In this document: positions 55,631 to 64,000 of the stretch, piece after piece
Position numbering within the stretch: the first letter of the stretch is position 1
Layout: each line of letters begins with the position of its first letter
Source of the DNA: Boesenbergia rotunda
Taxonomy: Eukaryota > Streptophyta > Magnoliopsida > Zingiberales > Zingiberaceae
Direction of reading: 5' to 3'
Length of the DNA stretch: 64,000 nucleotides
NCBI GenBank assembly: GCA_024364735.1
Contig: JAGFNQ010008725.1
Span: 66,335 to 130,334 of the forward strand
Translations under genes and position numbers: made by a program
Notes under the pieces: model-generated
The model's database searches: none
What the model was told of the DNA's origin: nothing
The model's input: the letters and a program-made list of their open reading frames with translations, nothing else

Positions 55631-55675
55631 TGGCCGGCCAAAGAGGGTGCCAAACCCCTCTTTGGTGGCCGGCCA
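55631..55675. repeat. GGCCGGCC hairpin in the lone LTR
   Basis: TGGCCGGCCAAAGAGGG faces its near-complement after a short loop, with a two-base bulge. It lies about 600 bp upstream of the TATA box. LTR F has related TGGCCGGCCA and AATGGCCATT palindromes at about 60755-60830. Confidence 0.85.
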
Positions 55676-56245
55676 AATAGAGGAGAATAAACCAATTTAA
55701 TTGGTTTAATTAATTAAATAAATCTAGTACGATTTATTTTATAAATTATGGATAAATAAATTTGTATAAAGAAATTTATATAAATAAAATTTATAGAAAT
55801 TTATTCTTTTATGGAAGATTAAAATAATCCATGAATTGGGTTTATTTTAATTTTATAAAATCAATTATGAATTGATTTTTCCATAATAAGAAAGTTTATA
55901 AATTTCTTATAAAATTTATTCTATAATTTAAAGAGAAGAAGAATTAGTTTTTATTATAAATTAGTTTATAATAAAGACTTGGTTTAAACGGAATTAATTC
56001 ATAAGAATTTATAGGATAAATTTCTTATGATAAATAATTAGTTTTATTATAAAGTTAGTTATAATAAAATTCATAAGAGAATTTATAGGATAAATCTCTT
56101 ATGATAACTAATTTGTTTTATTATAAATTGTTTATAATAAGACTAGGCTTAAAAGGAATAAGCAATAAGAAAATTTATAAAATAAATTTCTTATAACTAA
56201 TTCCGTTAATTCGGTTTAGAGGGAGACTTAGCAAAGGAGTTGCTA

Positions 56246-56256
56246 CTATATAAAGG
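56246..56256 (+). promoter_or_regulatory. Putative TATA box of the lone LTR
   Basis: ACTATATAAAGG, followed about 50 bp later by a CT-rich tract. A reasonable core promoter by sequence; activity unknown. Confidence 0.55.
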
Positions 56257-56895
56257 AACCAAAGGCTAGCCCTTAATTCCAATTGAAACAATTAAGAGAT
56301 TAATTATTTCTCTCCCTCTTTCTCTTCTCTTCTCTCCTCCTCTTCTTCTCCTTCACATTAGGGCCGGCGCCCCATCCTTATGGATTAGGGCCGGCGCACA
56401 CAACCATCACCCAAGGGAGTTGGCGTGAGCTTTCAAGGAGAAGGAGAACCCGAACACGAAGAAGAAGAAGCGGATAGCGACTCCTCTCTTCTCGGAATTC
56501 GATTCCGTTACTTCGTTGGTTAGTTTTCCTAATTTTTCTCTTGTCCTTCTAGTTGTGCCTTCCGAGAATCTAGTAGTTCTCGTCGGCACAAAACTCGTGA
56601 CTTTGCGAAGTCATCCCGAAGAGAACTCGGCGTGGACGCGAATAGAGGCGAAGCTTCCAAGGGACGCTACGGTTGGATCTCGTCCCTTACTTCGAGTTAC
56701 GCGAGGTACTTGGTAAATTAGTTTACTTTTCGCAAACTTTTATTTCATGATTATGTCGATACACTATAAGGTTGCATGCTAGATACGAAGTTAAAATAAT
56801 TTAGGAAATTATTTTATGCAAACTCTTCCGCTGCACGTAAAAATTTTAAAATTTTACGAACTCGTATCCTTGTCGACATGCACCCGGTCCCAACA

Positions 56896-57960
56896 GATTG
56901 CAACGACGATTGATGGTAATGACAATGTTCTCCCAGTTGCCTTCGCAATAGCTGAAGTTGAATGTGGGTCTGCATGGGAGTGATTTTTAGAGCATACAAA
57001 GAGGTTCTTTCCTGTCGATGATCACTCAATCACCATAGTATCAGATAGACATTGGAGCATTATATCAGCAGTTAGAAAAAGTCTACACAAACGCACATCA
57101 TGTCTTTTGCTTCCACCATATGTGTTGTAATATTGTAAGTGATACTGGAAGAAGAGCTGTTGTAGGTTTGTTTTGGGCAGCAGCACGAGCCAACACAACA
57201 CTCCAATATGATATGATAATGCAGACAATGCTTGAAAAATATCCAGTTGCCCATAAGTGGCTTCAGAACATTGACCCTAAAAAGTGGGCAAATGCACACT
57301 TTACAGGGAGAATGTACAAAATGCTTACCACGAATTATGTGGAGAGCTTAATGCTTTGTTCAAGTCTATACGTGAGCTTCCCATAAACAGGTTAATTGAT
57401 AATACAAGAAGAAAAGTTGCCCAATGGTTCTATAATCGTAGAGAGGAAGTCTCCAAATGGCATGTTGCTTTGACACCTTATGCTACAAAAGAAATGGATT
57501 CAAGGAGAGAGAAAGCAAGAGCTTATAAGGTTCACCCTTACTCTCAATCAGAAATGGAAGTAGAAACATAGGGCACTTCATACATTGTTGATTTGGGAAA
57601 AAAAAGTTGTGTTATTATGGGGAGTTTCAAATTTCAGGACTTTATTGTTCACATGCTATTGTCATAATCATTCACAGGAACATGGATACACTCCCATATT
57701 GTGAGCATTATTTTTATTCTGAAACTTGGAAGTGGGTTTACATGGATCGTATTTTCCCTTGTAGAAGCAAGCAGTTTTGGCCTACCGGAGTAAACGACAT
57801 TACAGTTCTATGCCCCTGTAGCCTTGTGCAGCCTGGTAGACGAAAGAAGGCACGGATAGAGTCCAGACACAATGACAAGGTGAAACTAAAATGCAACCAG
57901 TGCAAACAACTTGGTCATAATAAAAGGACATGTAGAATGCCGCCAGCCCCAAGGTCTTGA
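56896..57960 (+). pseudogene. MULE transposase pseudogene, C-terminal segment
   Basis: Resumes with GATTG and encodes TIDGNDNVLPVAFAIAEVEC, SITIVSDRHWSIISAVRK (second acidic block), VFCFHHMCCNI (C/H block), DPKKWANAHFTGR, IRELPINRLIDNTRRKVAQW, then a SWIM zinc finger (CYYGEFQISGLYCSHAI; the usual first cysteine pair is imperfect) and a CCHC knuckle CNQCKQLGHNKRTC close to the stop. A TGA at 56981, frameshifts near 57073 and 57350, a TAG at 57569 and a slip in the A-run near 57600 disable it. Domain content is that of a MuDR-type transposase with C-terminal knuckle. Confidence 0.9.
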
Positions 57961-58619
57961 GTTAATTGGTATATAATGACCCAATATTCTGATTGAAGTG
58001 GATATTTTGTATGGAGGAGAACTGAATGTATATTTTTTTGTATATTGTACAGCCATAGTATTGTCAAAAAAGTAGTTGTTGTTAATGTTGTGACATGAAG
58101 AAGTATTTCAATATTATGATACATTTCTTCTTGTGTAATTTAATGTAAGTATAAATGAGCAGGTGTGAAGTCCTCTGATTTTTAAACCAACAATAATGCT
58201 ATTTCAAGTCTTGAAGTCCTGAAGTCCTATGGTTTGTGAATATCTGTCATTTGAGGCCCTCTATTTGTTTGCTTTGTTGATTCATGGTTCTGTGCCAACT
58301 GATACTGTATTAACACGTAATTAATAATCATTAGGACTATGTTTGAAGACCAAAAATATCATCTCCTAGCTAGCTAAACTCTAACTACTAGTAATGAGTT
58401 TTGAGAAATTAAAAAAATCATAGGTCCATGAAACAAACCTCCTGCTGTGTCAAATTCTAAAAATATGAGGTAATGATGTGGATGGAATTAAATTGTGGTA
58501 TGCAATGTCTATTTAGGTACTCTCCTTGTTGTTTCATATTAAAAATATTTTCACAACAATATGTATATTTATATAAAATATTTAATCATTCTTTTATTGA
58601 ATTATTTGAAATCTGAAAT
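57961..58619. other. 3' flank of the MULE gene
   Basis: AT-rich, no gene seen. Probably 3' untranslated and flanking element sequence before the second palindromic array. Confidence 0.55.
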
Positions 58620-58850
58620 GAGATTATTGTTTCAGGGCCTGCGTGGGCCTAAACATTATTGTTTCAGGTCCAGCTTGGGCCTGAAATGAGATTATTTCAG
58701 GCCCACACTGGGTCTGAATGCGATTTTTTCAGGCCCAGCTTGGGCCTGAAATGAGATTTTTTCAGGCTCAGCGTGGGCCTGAAAAAATCACATTCAGACC
58801 CAGCGTGGGCCTGAAATAATCTCATTTCAGGCCCAGGCGGGGCTGTGAAT
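58620..58850. repeat. Right palindromic GGCCC array flanking the MULE
   Basis: About seven units of 33-36 bp centred on TTTCAGGCCCAGCTTGGGCCTGAAAT and variants, with spacers like GAGATTAT. The last three units also run in reverse, so the array as a whole is partly an inverted repeat around 58775. Two further half-units occur at about 59010-59070. The arm sequence TTTCAGGCCC is the same as in the left array. Confidence 0.92.
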
Positions 58851-59070
58851 TCAAATTAGGGTAGAGGAAAAGTAAAGTTCAATATACTTATAGTATCGAC
58901 AAGAGGACAAATTATAGATTAGAGATTACACAATAACAAGGATCGAAAGCAATGCTCCATTGGAGTATCAAATAGTTAGCATACATTATAACTACAAATG
59001 CTTTTGTATCAGGCCCTGTGTGGGTTTCCTAAAATGCTTTTGTTTCAGGCCCACCTTGGTCCTGAATTCA

Positions 59071-59442
59071 AATGATTCCAGCAAAAGCAAGGTTCGATAT
59101 TACTGATGGGTTCGACAACAATTACAGATTACAGATTATATATGAGACAAAAACAATGATCCAAAGCAAAGTTTCATTGATTTGAAAAGGAGTACATAGA
59201 TTGTATATTACAAATATACAATGTTTGTCATCACAATTGCATATGCATAGTATCAACAAAAATAATATTTACAGATTTAGCTTCCAGCACTTGTCTCTCA
59301 TTATTTTATATCCCACCTGAAATCGATAATTTTTCATTTACTTTTGGCTAAAATCTGTAGATCTTTGAAAAACCAGACTTTCAGCATATCGCATCATGAA
59401 AAAAGTACAATCCAACTTGAAAAATCAATATTCACATTGTTG
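59071..59442. other. Spacer between the right array and the Ulp1-like gene
   Basis: AT-rich; no gene, repeat or RNA recognised. It would include the 3' untranslated part of the minus-strand Ulp1-like gene. Confidence 0.5.
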
Positions 59443-60366
59443 TCATCTTATAAATCCAACCATGAAATCAATTGTTATTTTTAACAAAAATAAACATCCT
59501 TTTACGATCTGCTTTGGGTACGTGGGTCCTTCTACAACAATTTTATTAAACTCTGTCCCAGCTATAGAAGGCAATCCTTTATTCCATATCTTGTAATATG
59601 ACCAGTTCAAATTTTTAAAAAACATCACCTACACAGATATTACATTAGTAACAATTATATTGGTGTCCAAACCTTTTGTTGAGGTATATATATGAAATAG
59701 AAAACTTATAATTTTTTTAAATTTGGCAGTGCACCCTTCTGTGGCGCTGAGAGAATTATAATGATGGATACAACCTTCCTCGAGGTCAATAATCATTAGA
59801 TGCCAATGATCATCTGCATTATTTAGAGGACAGATGATATATCTAATTGGCTTATCCGTATCAATAGCAATAGTTTGTTCAAATGCCTGAGCGTGAATCA
59901 CCTCAAAAAGTTCCTATGTTTATTAAACAAGGAAGTGTCAGTGGACTAAATCATAGAAAAAAATAACAAAACAAGTAGCTAATTTACTTACATCAAACCC
60001 CACCCCACAGAATATAGAGGGGTGGTATGGTGAGTTACACGCTTTTGCTTCATTTGCAAGAATTGTCCAATATGTATTTATGCAATCCCCGATGGTGTAG
60101 TCATTCCAATCAAATATTGTCAAAAATGATTGCATATCTAATGTCAAGGTCTCATTGGACCAAACTGGAATCAACTCATACTTACATGCAAATAAGATAA
60201 GCAACTTAATAACAATGTGAATGATTAAATTTTATTAATGAATCTCAATAATCGTCATTGTTTTACAATATTTTTCCAAACGCAATAGCAACTAACTCAC
60301 TTTAATTTACTAAGCTTTAATAATATTTCAGCAATCTCTGCATCTTTATTCTTCTTTTAAAATGCC
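59443..60366 (-). pseudogene. Ulp1/C48 cysteine-protease-like gene, 5'-truncated, with introns
   Basis: Exons inferred on the minus strand are: one ending at 60301 (AEILLKLSKLK before GTGAGT); 60180 to 59992 (YELIPVWSNETLTLDMQ, GDCINTYWTILANEAKA, donor GTAAGT); 59913 to about 59680 (ELFEVIHAQAF, DDHWHLMIIDLEEGCIHHYN); and about 59636 to 59443 (YPKQIVKGCLFLLKITIDFM). The HW of DDHWHLMIIDL matches the catalytic histidine block of Ulp1/SENP proteases. The KQ...GCLFLLK stretch is where the oxyanion glutamine and catalytic cysteine are expected, though the flanking DCG is degraded. Such genes are carried by some plant MULEs (Kaonashi type). Copia element F has removed the 5' part. Confidence 0.7.
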
Positions 60367-60371
60367 CTGGA

Positions 60372-62247
60372 TGTTGGAAATTCCAGGCCGCAAAAACCGC
60401 CTTTTGCGTTGCGGAAACCCCAGAATCTCGGCCACGGATCCGTGCGAACTTATAAAACAAATACGAGTACGAGTTTAATATCTAGATCTACACTAGACCT
60501 ACGTGATAAGGACATTACCCTTGACGCGTAGCCCTTCGCTTTCCCGCTTATCCAAGAGGCCGCCGGATCTCGTAGAGTATCAAAGTAGACACTCCTCTAT
60601 ATGTATCCACGCGAACAAAAGAAGATGGATCGAAACCTCGGTGTGCTAGCACCCCTATGGGTTTCGGCCAAGAGAGGGAGAGGAAGAAGAAAAATCCGGG
60701 AGAAGAAGAAGAGCCAGCCAAAATGAAACAAAACCCGCCTTTTGTTTCCCTTGGGTGGCCGGCCACTTAATGGCCATTAATGGCCATTAGGTGGCCGGCC
60801 ATAATGGCCATTAAGTGCCATTAGGTGGCCTTCCAAATCCCCTATCAATTTGAATTCGAAATTCAAATGGGGGGGGGGGGGAAAAACCAAGTCAAGTCTA
60901 ACTTGAATTGGAACCAAGTCAAGTCAAACTTGATTTGGATTTAGGTCAAGTCAAACTTGCCTTTTATGGACTTTCCATATTTAGCCAAGTCAAACTTGAC
61001 TTCATTTCTTCTCCCATGTTGAGTCTAACTCGAAGTGGAACCAAGTCAAGTCAAACTTGATTTGGATTTAGGTCAAGTCAAACTTGCCTTTTATGGACTT
61101 TCCATATTTAGCCAAGTCAAACTTGACTTCATTTCTTCTCCCATGTTGAGTCTAACTCGAAGTGGAACCAAGTCAAGTCAAACTTGATTTGGATTTAGGT
61201 CAAGTCAAACTTGCCTTTTATGGACTTTCCATATTTAGCCAAGTCAAACTTGACTTCAATTTTTCTCCATCTATTTGTTCTTTGCGTGTGACCCTATAGG
61301 TTCTTGTAACGTTGGCAATGCTTCTAACCTCTTAGAAACATAAGCAATGAGCGGTATCTAGCAACACATCATTGCTACCCAAGTTACAAGAATGTTGAGA
61401 TCCAACATCACCTTGTGACTAATAATTGTGACTCTCACAATATATGATAATGTCCCTCTATCCTTGATATCTAGATTGACTCAATTGAGGCATAGACCGT
61501 GTCATCCTCGAGTCAATCTATATCTTGAACTCCAAGTAGACTCACACTAATCAAGTGAGCTCAATATCTCATATTGACTCACTTGGGCATGGCCATGCAC
61601 TTTGTGGTCTCACTCTATCAAGAATACGATATCGCTCCCGTCATATAGGAGGGATAGATCCCATCTACATCACTCACATCCCTCTCCATAATTTGTTGCA
61701 TACCCAGTAATCGCCTTTATAGTCCACCCATTTACGGGTGACGTTTGACGAAGCCAAAGTACGCAACTCCTTATGTAGGAATCCATGGTGACTTCAGGTC
61801 CAAGGACTAATAGTCATACTAATAGCCACATGAGAAAGTATATGACACTCATATAACGATCCATGATACTTTCTCATGGCGGGTCATTCAGTATACATTC
61901 TCCAATGCATACCCATGTGTCAACTTGATATCTCTATATCCATGACTTTTGAGATCAAGTCATCATGTTGACCTACATGCTAGTCTCTACGTATTAACAT
62001 TGTCCCTGAATGTTAATACTTGACTAGGAATTATTTAGAGTAGTGTTCTCTATATCATCTCACTATCGATTCAACCAATCGATTGATATAGATAAGAAAC
62101 TTCTACTCAAGGACATTATTATACTTAGCTAATTGGCACAAATACACGTAAGTATAATAACCATAAAACATGCCTTTATACATAGGAATATGATACAAAT
62201 TAGTCCATACAATCATTACATGATCGGCTCTAGGGCTCTCACCAACA
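60372..62247 (-). repeat. Element F 3' LTR (1876 bp)
   Basis: On the plus strand it starts TGTTGGAAATTCCAGG and ends CTCACCAACA. It contains GGCCGGCC/AATGGCCATT palindromes (60755-60830), a G-run (about 60870-60881) and a 127-bp tandem repeat (60885-61262). Confidence 0.92.
60885..61262. repeat. 127-bp tandem repeat in LTR F
   Basis: Three units (landmark GAACCAAGTCAAGTCAAACT at 60911, 61038 and 61165), almost identical. Each contains AAGTCAAACTTGACTT palindromic segments. Confidence 0.93.
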
Positions 62248-62261
62248 ATCTCCCACTAGCA
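62248..62261 (-). other. Element F polypurine tract
   Basis: Minus-strand GCTAGTGGGAGAT-type purine run directly against the LTR start TGTTGGTGAG. Confidence 0.85.
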
Positions 62262-64000
62262 CTAGTGCCAATCACTGTAGTATCTAATACCCAACGATCT
62301 AGTGTGACCATCATGCTTTGTCTGTGCCAAAGCCTTGGTCAGGGGATCTGCGACATTCGCCTCTGTGGGTACTCTGCATATCTTCACATCTCCTCTATCG
62401 ATGATCTCTCGAATGAGATGGAAGCGCCGTAGTATATGTTTGGTCCGCTGGTGTGAGCGAGGTTCCTTAGCCTGCGCAATAGCTCCATTATTGTCACAAT
62501 AGAGCTCTATGGGATCTGCAATGCTAGGAACCACCCCAAGCTCTGTAACGAACTTGCGGATCCAAACTGCCTCCTTTGCTGCCTCTGATGCAGCAATATA
62601 CTCAGCCTCTGTTGTAGAATCAGCAACTGTGTCCTGCTTCGAACTCTTCCAGCTCACAGCGCCGCCATTTAGACAAAACACGAACCCTGATTGCGATCTA
62701 TAATCATCCTGGTCGGTTTGGAAGCTAGCATCACTGTAACCCTTTACAGTTAGCTCCTCATTGCCCCCATATATCAAGAAATATTCTTTAGTCCTTCTTA
62801 AGTACTTAAGAATATTCTTGACCGCTATCCAGTGACGCTCACCTGGATCTGACTGGTATCTGCTCGTCATACTTAAAGCATACGAGACATCAGGACGAGT
62901 ACATAGCATGGCGTACATGATAGATCCTATGTCCGAGGCATAAGGGATCTTATCCATGCGGTCCCTCTCCTCTCTAGAAGAGGGACTTTGAGTCTTCGAA
63001 AGATTCATACCATGTGACATAGGCAGAAATCCTTTCTTGGAATTCTGCATGGCAAACCGAAGTAAGACCTTGTCAATATATGTACTCTGACTTAGGCCAA
63101 GCAATCTCTTAGATCTATCTCTATAGATCTTGATGCCTAAAATACAGGCTGCTTCACCTAAGTCCTTCATTGAGAAACAATTTCCCAGCCAAGTCTTCAC
63201 AGACTGAAGCATAGGAATATCATTCCCAATGAGTAGTATGTCATCCACATACAATATGAGGAAAACAACTATGTTTCCTTCAACCCTCTTGTAGACACAG
63301 GGTTCATCTTCATTCTTGATGAAACCAAACTGTTTGATTGCATCATCGAATCGAAGATTCCAGCTCCGAGAAGCTTGCTTTAGTCCATAAATGGACCTTT
63401 GCAGCTTGCATACTCTGCCAGTATGCTTTGGATCTACAAAACCCTCAGGTTGTGTCATGTACACATCCTCGAGTAGGTTCCCATTCAGGAACGCGGTTTT
63501 GACATCCATCTGCCAGATCTCATAATCGTGGTATGCTGCAATAGCAAGCATGATCCGAATGGATTTGAACATCGCTACTGGAGAAAAGGTTTCATCATAG
63601 TCAATACCATGAATTTGTTTGAAACCCTTTGCTACCAGTCTACCCTTATAGGTATGCGTAAGTCCTCCCATGTCAGTCTTTCTTTTAAAGACCCACTTAC
63701 ACCCAATGGGTTTTACCCCTTCAGGTGGATCAACCAAGGTCCAAACTTGGTTGGTGTACATGGAATCCATTTCGGATCTCATGGCCTCAAGCCATTTCTC
63801 AGAATCTGGGCTCATCACAGCTTCCTGATAGGTTGTAGGCTCATTCTCAATGAGCACAACTTCATTGTCATCAGACAAGAGAAATGAATATCTCTCAGGC
63901 TGATGACGTACCCTACCAGACCTGCGAAGAGGTAGGTCTACTTGAACAGGCTGTTGTTGCATAACTCCTTGTGGCAACAACCTCATGATCCACAACATTT
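62262..64000 (-). CDS. Element F pol: reverse transcriptase and RNase H, open to the window edge
   Basis: A frame of 578 or more codons without a stop, continuing off the right edge, so no start is assigned. It opens with the integrase-RT linker (RRSGRVRHQPERYSF). RT blocks follow: WLEAMRSEMDSM, GCKWVFKRKTD, GRLVAKGFKQIHGIDYDETF, IWQMDVKTAFLNG, YGLKQASRSW and the active site LILYVDDILLIGND with both aspartates. The RNase H has GYSDASFQTD, SSKQDTVADSTTEAEYIA, LYCDNNGAI and TKHILRRFHLIRE. It ends in a TAG next to the polypurine tract. All visible catalytic residues are present, so this copy may be recent. Confidence 0.95.
   Translation of the reverse strand, partial: MLWIMRLLPQGVMQQQPVQVDLPLRRSGRVRHQPERYSFLLSDDNEVVLIENEPTTYQEAVMSPDSEKWLEAMRSEMDSMYTNQVWTLVDPPEGVKPIGCKWVFKRKTDMGGLTHTYKGRLVAKGFKQIHGIDYDETFSPVAMFKSIRIMLAIAAYHDYEIWQMDVKTAFLNGNLLEDVYMTQPEGFVDPKHTGRVCKLQRSIYGLKQASRSWNLRFDDAIKQFGFIKNEDEPCVYKRVEGNIVVFLILYVDDILLIGNDIPMLQSVKTWLGNCFSMKDLGEAACILGIKIYRDRSKRLLGLSQSTYIDKVLLRFAMQNSKKGFLPMSHGMNLSKTQSPSSREERDRMDKIPYASDIGSIMYAMLCTRPDVSYALSMTSRYQSDPGERHWIAVKNILKYLRRTKEYFLIYGGNEELTVKGYSDASFQTDQDDYRSQSGFVFCLNGGAVSWKSSKQDTVADSTTEAEYIAASEAAKEAVWIRKFVTELGVVPSIADPIELYCDNNGAIAQAKEPRSHQRTKHILRRFHLIREIIDRGDVKICRVPTEANVADPLTKALAQTKHDGHTRSLGIRYYSDWH

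Larger units (their letters stand above)
54440..56895 (+). mobile_element. Lone LTR inserted in the MULE gene
   Basis: Begins TGTTAGTGATATGAGAG and ends GGTCCCAACA, flanked by a perfect 5-bp duplication GATTG (54435-54439 and 56896-56900). There is no internal primer-binding site, coding domain or second LTR, so it is best read as a solo LTR left by recombination. A CTATATAAAGG box near 56246 gives a plus orientation. Start, end and an interrupted GGCCGGCC hairpin recall the LTR of copia element F, suggesting a related copia family. Confidence 0.88.
60372..64000 (-). mobile_element. Element F: 3' end of a Ty1/copia (Tork/Angela-type) element
   Basis: 3' LTR, polypurine tract and the RT/RNase H end of pol, all minus strand; the 5' half is beyond 64000. 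Left flank CTGGA (60367-60371) is the expected target-site duplication, whose partner is outside the window. The RT style differs from elements A and D. Confidence 0.93.

Noticed and set aside
56407..56716. ORFs of 60-66 codons in the lone LTR
   Set aside because: They lie downstream of the LTR TATA box in untranslated sequence, without any domain or conserved start.
1..64000. Organelle DNA insertions, rRNA, tRNA or snoRNA genes
   Set aside because: No stretch recognisable as plastid or mitochondrial genes or as structural RNA was found by reading; a database search could still find short ones.

Overview
This window is plant nuclear DNA from a large, repeat-rich angiosperm genome. The evidence is several lineages of LTR retrotransposon (Sirevirus-type Ty1/copia, Tork/Angela-type Ty1/copia, Tat and Tekay/Del-type Ty3/gypsy), Mutator-like (MULE) and FAR1-type transposase genes, MITE-like inverted repeats, plant-style introns and plant initiator-tRNA-Met primer-binding sites. 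I see no bacterial operons, rRNA or tRNA genes, or organelle DNA. A monocot is plausible, but the species cannot be fixed from the sequence alone.

Layout. (1) 1-7627: minus-strand Sirevirus-like copia element A, with a decayed gag-pol and one 2.15-kb LTR full of palindromes; its other LTR lies off the left edge. (2) 7628-11256: 3' part of a plus-strand Sirevirus-like element B (extra ORF, polypurine tract, 3' LTR), into which A appears to have inserted. (3) 11257-21106: minus-strand Tat-lineage Ty3/gypsy element C with decayed gag-pol, an antisense extra ORF, an 85-bp tandem array and one LTR. (4) 21107-26205: AT-rich DNA with two head-to-head MITE-like elements and a separate 1.14-kb inverted repeat. 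(5) 26206-28272: the only convincing host gene, a single-exon minus-strand gene for a 688-residue zinc-binding protein with an integrase-like HHCC pattern. (6) 28473-34880: gene-poor DNA with a GRF zinc-finger fragment, local duplications and a broken FAR1-like gene. (7) 34880-60371: an old Mutator-like unit: palindromic GGCCC array, MULE transposase pseudogene, second palindromic array, and a convergent Ulp1/C48-protease-like gene.

The MULE gene is split twice. Element D, a gag-only Sirevirus derivative at 36801-54236, is flanked by the duplication AGATC and itself carries the Tekay-like element E (43721-53504, duplication TCAGG) in its right-hand LTR. A lone LTR (54440-56895, duplication GATTG) sits further along the same gene. 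(8) 60372-64000: the 3' end of minus-strand copia element F, which has a long open RT/RNase H reading frame running off the window and has cut off the 5' end of the Ulp1-like gene.

Most coding sequence here is transposon-derived and broken by stop codons. The exceptions are the host gene, the 427-codon Gag of element D, the extra ORF of element B and the pol of element F. The target-site duplications give a relative history: the MULE is oldest, then D and the lone LTR, then E inside D.
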